Assembly (NCBI GenBank): GCA_947364045.1
Contig: CANARN010000010.1
Location: forward strand, 1 to 53,048
Length of the DNA stretch: 53,048 bases
Origin: an uncultured Clostridia bacterium
GTDB taxonomy: Bacteria; Bacillota; Clostridia; Oscillospirales; Acutalibacteraceae
Direction: 5' to 3'
Shown here piece by piece: positions 17,300 to 26,719 of this stretch. The translations under genes and the position numbers were made by a program. The notes under the pieces are model-generated. The model was not told where the DNA came from and did no database searches. It saw only the letters and a program-made list of their open reading frames with translations. How positions within the stretch are numbered: position 1 is the first letter of the stretch; the number at the start of each line of letters is the position of its first letter.

Positions 17300-17551
17300 T
17301 TACGCAACTGTTGAGGTTGTATCCCCTGTAATTCTGCGGTTTGCAGATTCGGAATAAAGGTGAAGATGCTCGCCCCTTGCCACTGCTTTTTTACGGTTCT
17401 TAATACGGATATATCTTCTGATATTACCGATTACTATTCTTCTAACCGTCATTTCAAAGTCAATAACCTTTTCTTCGTTAATAAAGCCGTAAATCAAAAG
17501 AGCCACCGCCAAAAAATCCACTAAAATTGAAATAATACTTGCTGTTGTCAT
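17300..17551 (-). CDS. Small membrane protein under LexA-type control
   Basis: An 83-residue protein with one N-terminal membrane helix (about residues 6-24, ISILVDFLAVALLIYGF) and a strongly basic remainder (RRIVIGNIRRYIRIKNRKK). A GAGGT ribosome binding site lies about 9 nt before the ATG. Its promoter is TTGACA-16-TATAAT with a perfect GAAC-N4-GTTC LexA box just downstream of the expected transcription start. I do not recognise the family. Known SOS-induced small membrane proteins in Firmicutes (YneA, SosA) block cell division, and this size and control fit such a role; unlike YneA it has no LysM domain, and its basic tail suggests a cytoplasmic C-terminus. Confidence 0.75.
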   Translation of the reverse strand: MTTASIISILVDFLAVALLIYGFINEEKVIDFEMTVRRIVIGNIRRYIRIKNRKKAVARGEHLHLYSESANRRITGDTTSTVA

Positions 17552-17600
17552 AATTCATACCTCACATCTATATTGATTTTTAAATTATCCGAACAAATTT

Positions 17601-17612
17601 GAACAAATGTTC
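17601..17612. promoter_or_regulatory. LexA (SOS) box
   Basis: GAACAAATGTTC, a perfect GAAC-N4-GTTC palindrome of the Gram-positive LexA type, at about +6 to +17 of the promoter at 17625-17652. A half-matching site ATACAAATGTTC overlaps the -35 region at 17652-17663, and another GAACAAAT half lies at 17591-17598. Confidence 0.75.
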
Positions 17613-17624
17613 TTTACGAGTATT

Positions 17625-17652
17625 ATTATATCAGCTTTTTTCGCTTTGTCAA
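17625..17652 (-). promoter_or_regulatory. Sigma-A promoter of the LexA-controlled gene
   Basis: On the minus strand TTGACA (17647-17652) and TATAAT (17625-17630) with a 16-bp spacer, both hexamers perfect. The expected start is near 17618, about 65 nt upstream of the ATG at 17551. Confidence 0.85.
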
Positions 17653-17766
17653 TACAAATGTTCGTAATTTTTGCGATTTTTAGTCCGAAATATCGGACTT
17701 ATATCACAATTAACTGAATTTAAAATGCTTTCCGGATTTTTCTCCCTCAAAGAGGGTGCAAAAAAA

Positions 17767-17790
17767 CGGACAGGCGTGGAAGCCTGTCCG
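17767..17790. repeat. Hairpin H3 of the intergenic hairpin family
   Basis: CGGACAGGC - GTGGAA - GCCTGTCCG, 9-bp perfect stem. The same core recurs at 18471-18493 and 18618-18640. Confidence 0.9.
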
Positions 17791-17835
17791 TACAATATAT
17801 TTTTTCAACTGCGCACTTTTAAAAAGCATAAAATC

Positions 17836-18111
17836 TTATAAGTTTGTATATGTTTCCGTTTTTGTATCTTTATTTCGAGTATTTTCTTCAATTAAAGAAA
17901 CTTTTTCTATTATTTCACCGAATCCGTAAAGCAGCCATGATGAAATCCAAGCGATTACACAACCGATTATCATTACAAGAACACCTATACCGACCATTTT
18001 TTCGTCATCAGTAAACATAAAACTACTTGCAATGATTACTGTTATAAAAGCTTCAATAACTGCAATTGTTTTTGAAAGTTTTTTAATTTTACCTCCGATA
18101 TCGTTATACAT
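17836..18111 (-). CDS. Small two-helix membrane protein, unknown
   Basis: A 91-residue protein with two predicted membrane helices (about 18-33 and 40-62) and a polar, acidic C-terminal tail. A strong GGAGGAGG ribosome binding site supports the ATG at 18111. I do not recognise the family. The gene is flanked by inverted copies of TGCGCACTTTT (17810-17820 and 18135-18145) and sits amid hairpin repeats, so it may travel with a small repeat element. Confidence 0.7.
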   Translation of the reverse strand: MYNDIGGKIKKLSKTIAVIEAFITVIIASSFMFTDDEKMVGIGVLVMIIGCVIAWISSWLLYGFGEIIEKVSLIEENTRNKDTKTETYTNL

Positions 18112-18183
18112 AAATATAACCTCCTCCTAAAATAAAAAGTGCGCAACCGAAGCTACGCACCGAAAAACGCAACTCCGATTGTC

Positions 18184-18339
18184 GCCAAACAAATCTTAAA
18201 TGCATAAGGTAAACCTTAATACACTTCAAGTGGAATTGCGCTTTTGCATAATTCATCTTGAAGTGTTTGCATAAAAGAATATAATATTCCTATAAAAAAT
18301 AAAGGAATACCTCAAAAATGCTATTAAGATTTGTTTGGC
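18184..18339. repeat. 156-bp inverted-repeat element with nested hairpins
   Basis: The 22-bp ends (18184-18205 and 18318-18339, GCCAAACAAATCTTAA... and its complement) match with two mismatches. Inside lies a second hairpin (18221-18266, ACACTTCAAG / CTTGAAGTGT arms) and shorter ones. There is no open reading frame. It could be a MITE-like element or a structured RNA. Confidence 0.75.
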
Positions 18340-18416
18340 ATATATATTTTATCATTGGCATTTTCGATTGTCAACATACAAATGATGTTGCTGTTTTATT
18401 TTCAATAAAATTGTAG

Positions 18417-18438
18417 GGTATGCCGACCTCGGCATACC
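18417..18438. repeat. Hairpin H4 of the intergenic hairpin family
   Basis: GGTATGCCG - ACCT - CGGCATACC preceded by TGTAG, the flank shared with H6. Confidence 0.85.
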
Positions 18439-18470
18439 GTTATAAATTTGATATTTTTTCAATTTCGTTT

Positions 18471-18493
18471 CGGACAGGCGTGGAAGCCTGTCC
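18471..18493. repeat. Hairpin H5 of the intergenic hairpin family
   Basis: GGACAGGC - GTGGAA - GCCTGTCC followed by CTACAC; same core as H3 and H8. Confidence 0.9.
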
Positions 18494-18528
18494 CTACACT
18501 GTAATTATAAAAGCACATCAAAAAGTAG

Positions 18529-18550
18529 GGGCGGATGCCTTCATCCGCCC
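18529..18550. repeat. Hairpin H6 of the intergenic hairpin family
   Basis: GGGCGGATG - CCTT - CATCCGCCC, 9-bp perfect stem preceded by AGTAG. Confidence 0.9.
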
Positions 18551-18573
18551 AAAAAGTTATATGCAATTTTCAC

Positions 18574-18594
18574 GGGACGGTGGGGCACCGTCCC
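18574..18594. repeat. Hairpin H7 of the intergenic hairpin family
   Basis: GGGACGGTG - GGG - CACCGTCCC, 9-bp perfect stem followed by CTACAA. Confidence 0.9.
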
Positions 18595-18617
18595 CTACAA
18601 GATGGGTGCAACAAAAA

Positions 18618-18640
18618 CGGACAGGCGTGGAAGCCTGTCC
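18618..18640. repeat. Hairpin H8 of the intergenic hairpin family
   Basis: GGACAGGC - GTGGAA - GCCTGTCC followed by CTACAC, identical to H5 through the whole stem and loop. Apart from these repeats and the 156-bp element, 18112-18789 shows no supportable gene. Confidence 0.9.
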
Positions 18641-18780
18641 CTACACGGCGAGAGCAAGCCCTCACCCTACGTGACGCAAAATATCCTATATAAAAAATAA
18701 AAATCTTTTCAAATACTATTTATTATTTTTGGATTTTGGTGTAAAATAATAATGTATATGTATATTTGTGTAAATTTTGA

Positions 18781-20064
<1,284 letters not shown>

Positions 20065-20086
20065 GGCGAGGAGAGCCGAACAAAAT

Positions 20087-20512
20087 ATGACATTATTCGA
20101 TAAACAAACAAATCCCGACGCATTAAGTCCGCTGACTTTGGCTTTCGTCGGCGACGCATATTTTTCACTCGTTATCCGTGAAATGTTGGTAAGCGACGCA
20201 AACAGACCCGTGCGTGATTTACATAAGCTTTCGGTTAAGGCTGTTAACGCTCAGGCGCAGGCAAAGTATATGAAAACACTTTTGCCCGTGCTTACTGAAA
20301 AAGAAACCGAGGTTTTCAAGAGGGGCAGAAATGCCCACACCTCTCACACGCCGAAGAACCAAAGCGGATGTGACTATCACTATGCAACGGGTTTTGAGGC
20401 TCTTGTAGGCTATCTTTATTTAAGCGGCTCTTTTGAGCGCCTAAGCTCATTGTTTAATGCAGTCATCAATGAAATAGGTGCTGACATTTTTGAAAAAAAC
20501 GAAAAGAATTAA
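20087..20512 (+). CDS. mrnC: Mini-ribonuclease III
   Basis: RNase III-like endonuclease without a double-stranded-RNA-binding domain that matures 23S rRNA in Firmicutes. The longest frame begins at 20048 inside obgE; I choose the ATG at 20087 (MTLFDKQTNPDALSPLTLAF), which is preceded by GGAG and aligns with the family. Catalytic motifs are FVGDAYF (Asp) and GFEALVGYLYL (Glu), and GRNAHTSHTPKNQS is the conserved RNA-contact loop. It follows obgE by 22 bp. Confidence 0.92.
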   Translation: MTLFDKQTNPDALSPLTLAFVGDAYFSLVIREMLVSDANRPVRDLHKLSVKAVNAQAQAKYMKTLLPVLTEKETEVFKRGRNAHTSHTPKNQSGCDYHYATGFEALVGYLYLSGSFERLSSLFNAVINEIGADIFEKNEKN

Positions 20513-21344
20513 AACGTTTATATCTGACACGGCAATATATATTTTCGGCGGAACGCTTTACAGCATTTCAGTAAACTGCTTTCTGTCAAAAAACCAAATA
20601 CTGAACGGCGGGTTTACGGGCTTTGCAACAGTAATAAACTATTTGTTGGGTGCTCCTATCGGTACTGTTATTTTTCTTTTAAACATTCCCCTGTTTATCA
20701 TTTCTTATAAAAAATTGGGTCTGCGTTTCGTTGCGTCCTCATTTTGGGCAACGCTTATTATGTCCGCTCTTATTGACATCGGCGATTTTCTGCCCGTGTA
20801 TAAAGGCGATTTACTTTTAGCCTCGCTTTTCGGGGGATTTCTGTCGGGAGCAGGTTTAGGTATAGTTTTCATAAACGGAGCCACCACGGGTGGCACGGAC
20901 ATAATCGCAAAGCTTATCGGAATGAAATATCCCCATATTACCTTAGGCAAAACAATTTTTATTGTTGACCTTGCAATTATAATTCTCGGCGGTCTTGTTT
21001 ACAGAAATATTGAGTCCTCGCTCTATGCGTCGGTTGTAATTTTTGTAAGCTCGCAGACCATTGACTATATAATTTTCGGTATGCACCGCTCAAGCCTTAT
21101 TTTCATAATATCCGAAAAGGGCGACGAAATAAGAACGCTTATAACAAACGAAATACACCGAGGGGTTACGATACTGCGTGGGCAAGGCGGCTACACAAAC
21201 ACTCAAAAGGATGTTTTAATTTGTGCCTGCTATGACAATCAGACAGGCAAATTTATTAAAAGAATAAAAGCATTTGACGAAAAAGCGTTTCTTATAATTA
21301 CAAATGCAAAGGAAATACTCGGAGAGGGGTTTAATCACTATTAA
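20490..21344 (+). CDS. YitT-family membrane protein
   Basis: Integral membrane protein with five to six helices (YitT_membrane domain: IYIFGGTLYSISVNCFL, ILNGGFTGFATVINYLLG, GGFLSGAGLGIVFINGATTGGTDIIA) and a C-terminal DUF2179 soluble domain (residues about 210-284, GVTILRGQGGYTNTQKDVLICA). The transport role is unproven. I prefer the TTG at 20490 (AGGTG 7-8 nt upstream); a GTG at 20478 would add four residues. Either start overlaps the end of mrnC, so the genes are coupled. Confidence 0.88.
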   Translation: MKKTKRIKTFISDTAIYIFGGTLYSISVNCFLSKNQILNGGFTGFATVINYLLGAPIGTVIFLLNIPLFIISYKKLGLRFVASSFWATLIMSALIDIGDFLPVYKGDLLLASLFGGFLSGAGLGIVFINGATTGGTDIIAKLIGMKYPHITLGKTIFIVDLAIIILGGLVYRNIESSLYASVVIFVSSQTIDYIIFGMHRSSLIFIISEKGDEIRTLITNEIHRGVTILRGQGGYTNTQKDVLICACYDNQTGKFIKRIKAFDEKAFLIITNAKEILGEGFNHY

Positions 21345-21359
21345 CAGGAGACGGAAAAT

Positions 21360-22100
21360 ATGTCCTATTATAAGGAAACATTAAAATTTTTGTTTTTACC
21401 GATAATCGCACTGCTTATAGGAGTTTTTCTTATAGGTCTCGGAATATACGAAAAAGTTACGTCCCCCACAAAGGGCTTTGAAGCTGCCACCGGATATTTG
21501 TGCGGCAGTACGCTTTACAAGGACGAGCATTACGATGCGGTTAAGCAAGAATCAAGTGCTGCTACATACAAGCTTACCTACTGCTTTACCGTTGATTCGG
21601 AAAAATATTTTGTAACAAGCGACTTTTCAACAGCTTTTGTGCCTGCCGAGGGTACACCGTGCGAAATTCTGTATAATCCGGAGAATCCCGATGAAGCTGT
21701 TATCGGCGGTCCGAATAAGAACAGCACACAGCTGATGTTTATAGGCTTTTTCTTTGCGTTAGGTTCACTGCCGTTTTTTATAGGAAGCGTCGGCACTATC
21801 ATTCCTAAAAAGCAAAGTAAAGCTGAAACCTCCAAATCATCAAAAAAAAGAAAAACAAAATCCGATAATTCGGAATTACAATTCAATTCACTCGGCATAA
21901 TTATGAGCGTAATTGTTATGTTGTTCGGGTACGGCGCATGCTGTATGATGTCCAATTCATTTTCAATTAAAGGTATTATTAGTTACTATATAACATCCTT
22001 TACTTTGCCAATGATAATTCCGATTCTTCTCATTGCCGCAGGACTGTATACAGTTATCAATATAATTTATAAATATTTCAAAAACAGCAACAAGAGGTAA
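21360..22100 (+). CDS. DUF3592-like membrane protein
   Basis: A 246-residue membrane protein with an N-terminal helix (about 9-29), an extracytoplasmic DUF3592-like domain (TYKLTYCFTVDSEKYFVTSDF ... CEILYNPENPDEA), a second helix near 125-145, a basic Lys/Ser linker (KKQSKAETSKSSKKRKTK) and two further C-terminal helices. The function is unknown. It has a GGAG ribosome binding site, lies 15 bp after the yitT-like gene and ends 3 bp before lepA. Confidence 0.78.
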   Translation: MSYYKETLKFLFLPIIALLIGVFLIGLGIYEKVTSPTKGFEAATGYLCGSTLYKDEHYDAVKQESSAATYKLTYCFTVDSEKYFVTSDFSTAFVPAEGTPCEILYNPENPDEAVIGGPNKNSTQLMFIGFFFALGSLPFFIGSVGTIIPKKQSKAETSKSSKKRKTKSDNSELQFNSLGIIMSVIVMLFGYGACCMMSNSFSIKGIISYYITSFTLPMIIPILLIAAGLYTVINIIYKYFKNSNKR

Positions 22101-22103
22101 TAT

Positions 22104-23912
22104 ATGTCAAAAAAAGAATTTATCAGGAATTTTTCAATTATTGCTCACATTGACCACGGCAAATCAACCTTGGCTGACCGCCTTTTGGAGCTTACCGAAA
22201 CCGTGGCAAAGCGTGATATGCAGGAACAGCTCCTTGACAATATGGACTTGGAGCGTGAGCGCGGAATTACAATTAAGGCGCACGCCGTAAAGCTTGATTA
22301 CAAAGCCTTAGACGGCAACACCTATAACCTTAATTTAATTGATACCCCCGGTCACGTTGACTTTAACTATGAGGTTTCACGTTCGCTTGCCGCCTGCGAG
22401 GGCGCAGTGTTAATTGTTGACGCATCTCAGGGCGTTGAAGCGCAGACACTTGCCAATACATATTTAGCTCTTGACCACGATTTAGAGCTGGTTCCCGTTA
22501 TAAATAAAATTGACTTGCCTGCTGCCGACCCTGAGCGTGTCGCAAAAGAGGTTGAGGATATTATAGGACTTGATTGCAGTGAAGCGCCCAAAGTTTCGGC
22601 AAAAACGGGTGAAAATGTTGAAAAAGTGCTTGAAAGCATTGTAAAGCTTGTTCCGCCGCCCGAAAACAACGATGATAAACCCTTGCGTGCGCTTGTTTTC
22701 GATTCTGTATACGATAGTTATAAGGGTGTTATTGTTTACGTGCGCGTTGTGGACGGGCAGATTAAAGCAGGCGACACTATGCGAATGATGGCAACGGGCG
22801 CTGAATTTACCGTTGTTGAGGTGGGCTATATGCGCCCCACATTTATGGAAAAGACAGATGTGCTATCCTCGGGAGAGGTTGGTTACATCACCGCGTCAAT
22901 TAAAACGGTAGGAGACGCGAGAGTGGGTGACACGGTTACAACCGCTGAAAACCCTGCCGCTGAAGCGCTTCCGGGTTACAGAAAGGTAAACCCGATGGTA
23001 TTCTGCGGAGTGTACCCTGCCGACGGAGCGGACTACGAGGCACTGCGTGAGGCACTTGAAAAATTACAGTTAAATGACGCCGCGCTTTCGTTTGAGCCTG
23101 AGACCTCAGGCGCGCTGGGATTCGGATTCCGCTGCGGATTTTTAGGACTTTTGCACCTTGAAATTATACAGGAACGCCTTGAACGTGAATACAACCTTGA
23201 TTTGGTTACCACCGTTCCGAGCGTTATTTACAAAATTCATCTGACAAACGGCGAAATGGTCGAAATCGACAATCCGAGTCACTACCCTGACCCTGCAACG
23301 ATTGACTATGCGGAGGAGCCTACTGTCGAAGCGCACATTTACGCTCCGCCCTCTTATGTCGGTCAGATAATGGATTTATGTCAGGACAGACGCGGAGTAT
23401 ATATAGGTATGACTTATCTTGACGCCGACCGTGTTGATTTGCATTACAAATTACCGCTTAACGAGATAATTTATGACTTTTTCGACGCTCTTAAATCACG
23501 CACAAGAGGTTATGCATCATTTGATTACGAGCTTGCGGATTATCAGCGTTCAAGCCTTGTTAAGCTTGACGTGCTTTTAAACGGCGACACAATAGACGCG
23601 CTTTCATTCATTATCCACTCTGACAAAGCATACGGCAGAGCGAGAAAAATTGCCGAAAAGCTGAAAGACAATATTCCGAGACAGATGTTTGAAATTCCCG
23701 TTCAGATTGCCGTGGGCAGTAAGGTTATTGCCCGTGAAACCGTTAAAGCTATGCGAAAAGACGTTCTTGCAAAGTGCTACGGCGGCGACATTACAAGAAA
23801 GAAAAAGCTGCTTGAAAAGCAGAAGGAAGGCAAAAAGCGTATGCGCCAATTCGGTACGGTTGAAGTTCCGCAGGAGGCGTTTATGGCGGTACTCAAGCTT
23901 GACGATGAATAA
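22104..23912 (+). CDS. lepA: Elongation factor 4 (LepA)
   Basis: Ribosome-associated translational GTPase, 602 residues. G1 is [10 protein letters not shown]3 DTPGHVDF, G4 NKIDLP; the EF-G-like domains II and III and the LepA-specific C-terminal domain (ending [20 protein letters not shown]) are intact. AAGAGG precedes the ATG. It lies 3 bp after the DUF3592-like gene and 24 bp before hemW, a lepA-hemW order common in Firmicutes. Confidence 0.98.
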   Translation: MSKKEFIRNFSIIAHIDHGKSTLADRLLELTETVAKRDMQEQLLDNMDLERERGITIKAHAVKLDYKALDGNTYNLNLIDTPGHVDFNYEVSRSLAACEGAVLIVDASQGVEAQTLANTYLALDHDLELVPVINKIDLPAADPERVAKEVEDIIGLDCSEAPKVSAKTGENVEKVLESIVKLVPPPENNDDKPLRALVFDSVYDSYKGVIVYVRVVDGQIKAGDTMRMMATGAEFTVVEVGYMRPTFMEKTDVLSSGEVGYITASIKTVGDARVGDTVTTAENPAAEALPGYRKVNPMVFCGVYPADGADYEALREALEKLQLNDAALSFEPETSGALGFGFRCGFLGLLHLEIIQERLEREYNLDLVTTVPSVIYKIHLTNGEMVEIDNPSHYPDPATIDYAEEPTVEAHIYAPPSYVGQIMDLCQDRRGVYIGMTYLDADRVDLHYKLPLNEIIYDFFDALKSRTRGYASFDYELADYQRSSLVKLDVLLNGDTIDALSFIIHSDKAYGRARKIAEKLKDNIPRQMFEIPVQIAVGSKVIARETVKAMRKDVLAKCYGGDITRKKKLLEKQKEGKKRMRQFGTVEVPQEAFMAVLKLDDE

Positions 23913-23936
23913 GCGCAATGCCGAATTTATTATCGT

Positions 23937-25031
23937 ATGAAAAATATAGGACTTTATTTGCATATTCCCTTTTGCCGTTCAAAATGCCCGTACTGTGATT
24001 TTTATTCGTTAAGGGCTGACGACAGCACAAAAGAGCAATATGTGAACGTGCTTAAAAACAGAATAACGGCTGAAATGAGTAAAATCCCCTGTAAAGCTGA
24101 TACACTTTACATAGGCGGCGGTACTCCGTCCGTTCTCGGAGCGGAGAATTTGGGCAAAATTGTGAAATCAGCGTTGCCGTTTTTAACATCCGATGCCGAA
24201 ATAACGGTTGAGTGCAATCCCTTCGGCTTATCCGAAGATTTTTTCAAAACACTTGCTTTTTACGGTGTTAACAGAATTTCAATGGGGCTTCAGTCAGCAA
24301 ATGACGGCGAGCGGCGGGCACTCGGCAGACTTTCGGATTCAGAAACCGTAAAAAAAGCCGTAAAAAACGCTCAGAAATCAGGAATAGAAAATATTTCACT
24401 TGACGTTATGCTCGGCATACCCTGTCAGACTGAAAAATCGCTTGCAGGGACACTTGATTTTTGCGTATCTCTCGGCGTTCCGCACATAAGCGCATACATT
24501 TTAAAGCTTGAAGAAGGCACGGTATTTTATAACAAGCAAGCTTCACTCTCTTTGCCTGACGACGATGCAGTTGCAGATTTGTATTTGCAGGCGTGCGAAA
24601 CACTCGAAAAAAACGGCATAATGCAATACGAAATCTCTAATTTTGCTAAATCGGGGTATGAAAGCCGGCATAATCTTAAATATTGGAATTGCGAGGAATA
24701 TTTAGGTTTAGGTCCTGCCGCCCACTCGTTTTTAAACGGAAAACGGTTTTATTTTGAGCGTGATTTAAATGCATTTTTGAATAATGCAAAGCCTATACAG
24801 GACGGCGACGGCGGCGATTTTACCGAATACGCAATGCTTCGTTTAAGGCTAACCGACGGGCTTTTAAACAGCGAAGCCGAAAAGCGCTTCGGGCATAAAA
24901 TTCCCGACGAAATGATAAAAAAATCCGCTGTTTTTGCGGATAACGGTCTTATGGAAATAAGCGAAACGGGTATTCGCTTAACCCGAAAAGGCTTTCTGAT
25001 TTCAAACAGCATACTCGCAGAAATACTCTGA
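23937..25031 (+). CDS. hemW: Radical SAM heme chaperone HemW
   Basis: Binds heme and transfers it to acceptor proteins; formerly called a coproporphyrinogen III oxidase-like protein. The CX3CX2C motif is CRSKCPYC (C13, C17, C20), followed by DFYS; LYIGGGTPS is the SAM motif; the C-terminal HemN-like domain contains GLGPAAHSF and the RLRLTDGL segment. 364 residues. No clear ribosome binding site precedes ATG 23937, so translation may depend on coupling to lepA. The hrcA-grpE-dnaK genes that often follow are absent. Confidence 0.94.
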   Translation: MKNIGLYLHIPFCRSKCPYCDFYSLRADDSTKEQYVNVLKNRITAEMSKIPCKADTLYIGGGTPSVLGAENLGKIVKSALPFLTSDAEITVECNPFGLSEDFFKTLAFYGVNRISMGLQSANDGERRALGRLSDSETVKKAVKNAQKSGIENISLDVMLGIPCQTEKSLAGTLDFCVSLGVPHISAYILKLEEGTVFYNKQASLSLPDDDAVADLYLQACETLEKNGIMQYEISNFAKSGYESRHNLKYWNCEEYLGLGPAAHSFLNGKRFYFERDLNAFLNNAKPIQDGDGGDFTEYAMLRLRLTDGLLNSEAEKRFGHKIPDEMIKKSAVFADNGLMEISETGIRLTRKGFLISNSILAEIL

Positions 25032-25047
25032 TTATTGATAAAATATT

Positions 25048-25090
25048 AACCGCCCTGCACCAACAGAGCGGTTATTTTGTTGTTCATTTT
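25048..25090 (+). terminator. Terminator of the obgE-hemW run
   Basis: AACCGC-c-CTG / CAG-a-GCGGTT (25048-25073) forms an interrupted 9-bp stem followed by ATTTTGTTGTTCATTTT. Confidence 0.75.
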
Positions 25091-25118
25091 AAATAATTAT
25101 CAGTAAACTAAATTTTGC

Positions 25119-25373
25119 TTATTTCTTATCGTTATTATTCAAATTACTGTCCTGTCCTTGACCAAAAAGAGTATTACGCATTTCAAGCAGTTGACATTGC
25201 AATGAATAAATTGCTTTCTTATTTTCTTCATTATCTTTCATTTGCTTATAAGCAGCCCAAACAAGATATATAAAAACCGGCGCAAGGAACGGCGAAGCCA
25301 TTTGATTTACCAAAGGAATATTTAACACTCCGTATGCAATGAGAATTATTACTAAAATTATAAAAATCGCCAT
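25119..25373 (-). CDS. Small membrane protein, unknown
   Basis: An 84-residue protein with two predicted helices (about 2-17 and 27-42), followed by a polar stretch likely to form a short coiled coil (KQMKDNEENKKAIYSLQCQLLEM) and an Asn/Asp/Lys-rich tail. I start at the ATG at 25373 because GGAGA lies 9 nt upstream; earlier ATGs at 25403 and 25382 would overlap or precede that site. No family recognised. It is convergent with hemW. Confidence 0.6.
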   Translation of the reverse strand: MAIFIILVIILIAYGVLNIPLVNQMASPFLAPVFIYLVWAAYKQMKDNEENKKAIYSLQCQLLEMRNTLFGQGQDSNLNNNDKK

Positions 25374-25517
25374 AATATACATTCTCCATAAAAAATAACC
25401 CAATATATAATTTTACAGTTATATTATATCAATTATAAATTTTTTGTCAATTGAATGGTATGATTTTGTATCTTTTGCATAAATCTTATTATGATTAATT
25501 TATTTTTAATCTTGAAT

Positions 25518-25546
25518 TTGCAAAATCAAGGGCTTTATGTTAAAAT
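25518..25546 (+). promoter_or_regulatory. Promoter of metA
   Basis: TTGCAA (25518-25523), 17-bp spacer, TAAAAT (25541-25546). I looked for a SAM riboswitch or T-box in the short leader and found none. Confidence 0.7.
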
Positions 25547-25598
25547 AAATATTTGAAACTGTTTTATGATAAAAATAAATTAAAGGAAGTGATGAACT

Positions 25599-26516
25599 GT
25601 GCCTATTAAAATTGACAATCAACTGCCCGCAAGACACAATCTTGAATTAGAAAATATTTTCGTTATGAGTGAATCACGGGCTATGACACAGGATATTCGT
25701 CCGCTTAAAATTCTTTTTCTCAACCTTATGCCCACAAAAATGGAGACAGAAACGCAAATTCTGCGACTGCTCAGTAACTCTCCCTTGCAGGTTGACGTTG
25801 AACTTTTGCAGGTTGCAACCCACGAAAGCAAGAACACCTCAAAAGAGCATATGCTTAAATTTTACAAGACCTTTGACGACGTTAAGGACGAGCGCTTTGA
25901 CGGAATGATTGTTACGGGCGCTCCCGTTGAGTTAATGCCATTTGAAGAGGTTGACTATTGGGACGAGCTTTGTATGATTTTTGAATGGGCAAAAACCCAC
26001 GTTTATTCAACCTACAACATCTGCTGGGGCGCTCAGGCTGCGCTCTACTACCATTACGGAATTCCCAAATATATTCTTCCCGAAAAAATATTCGGCATTT
26101 TCAAATGCCGTCCGCTTGATATGTACCACCCTCTTCTCAGGGGATTTTCAGATGTGTTCAATGTTCCCCATTCACGCCATACGGAAATACGAAAAGAGGA
26201 TATTGCTCTTGTAAAGGATTTGCAGATTCTTTCTTATTCGGATTTAGCGGGAGTTCACATTGTAGCAGATATGGAATGTCGCAATTTCTTCTGCACGGGT
26301 CACTCGGAATATGACAGCAACACGCTTGCAAAGGAGTATTTCAGAGATTTAAGTAAAGGCTTGCCCATAAAAATTCCGCATAACTATTTCCCGAATGACG
26401 ATATAAAACTGACTCCGCCTATAACCTGGCGCACTGAGGGCAGTCTTCTTATGCAAAACTGGCTTAACTATTTCGTATATCAGCGTACTCCCTACGATAT
26501 ATCGGAGATTAAATAA
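25599..26516 (+). CDS. metA: Homoserine O-acetyltransferase (MetA family)
   Basis: Acylates homoserine in the first committed step of methionine synthesis; 305 residues, cytoplasmic. It starts at GTG (25599) behind AAGGAAG; the ATG at 25591 runs into a stop after five codons. The catalytic triad is visible: C142 (ICWGAQ), H235 and E237 (CTGHSEYD). Residue 111 is Glu (VTGAPVE), which in the Bacillus cereus enzyme is associated with acetyl-CoA rather than succinyl-CoA use, so acetylation is predicted. It has its own promoter and stands alone. Confidence 0.95.
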   Translation: MPIKIDNQLPARHNLELENIFVMSESRAMTQDIRPLKILFLNLMPTKMETETQILRLLSNSPLQVDVELLQVATHESKNTSKEHMLKFYKTFDDVKDERFDGMIVTGAPVELMPFEEVDYWDELCMIFEWAKTHVYSTYNICWGAQAALYYHYGIPKYILPEKIFGIFKCRPLDMYHPLLRGFSDVFNVPHSRHTEIRKEDIALVKDLQILSYSDLAGVHIVADMECRNFFCTGHSEYDSNTLAKEYFRDLSKGLPIKIPHNYFPNDDIKLTPPITWRTEGSLLMQNWLNYFVYQRTPYDISEIK

Positions 26517-26547
26517 GAAAATTACAATAATATAGGTGCGGGCTCGG

Positions 26548-26596
26548 CTCCCCTGAAATGGGAGCTGTATTTTGCATAGCAAAATACTGAGGGGTT
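26548..26596 (+). repeat. Left copy of a CTCCCCT hairpin unit
   Basis: CTCCCCTGAAATGGGAG, then an inner hairpin TATTTTGC / GCAAAATA, then CTGAGGGGTT. It is followed by a ten-T run (26599-26607 region), so it can also act as the metA terminator. Confidence 0.75.
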
Positions 26597-26622
26597 AATT
26601 TTTTTTTGACAGAAAGCTTTAT

Positions 26623-26665
26623 AACCCCTCTGTCAACTCCGTTGACATCTCCCCTTTCAGGGGAG
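26623..26665 (-). repeat. Right, inverted copy of the CTCCCCT hairpin unit
   Basis: Read on the minus strand: CTCCCCTGAAAGGGGAG, inner hairpin TCAACGGAGTTGA, then CAGAGGGGTT. The outer and inner boxes are the same as in the left copy while the inner hairpin is different in sequence but still paired. Confidence 0.75.
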
Positions 26666-26719
26666 ACAAGAATTTTGTGTGGTACCCGTCGTTCCCTGCA
26701 TTTTTAAGGAGAATATACT

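Noticed and set aside
18420-18674. 84-residue open frame on the plus strand
   Set aside because: It reads straight through hairpins H4-H8, its product is a repeat translation (GVEACPYT twice), and it has no ribosome binding site.
25404-25598. SAM riboswitch ahead of metA
   Set aside because: The leader after the predicted start is only about 45 nt, AT-rich and without the conserved SAM-I helices.
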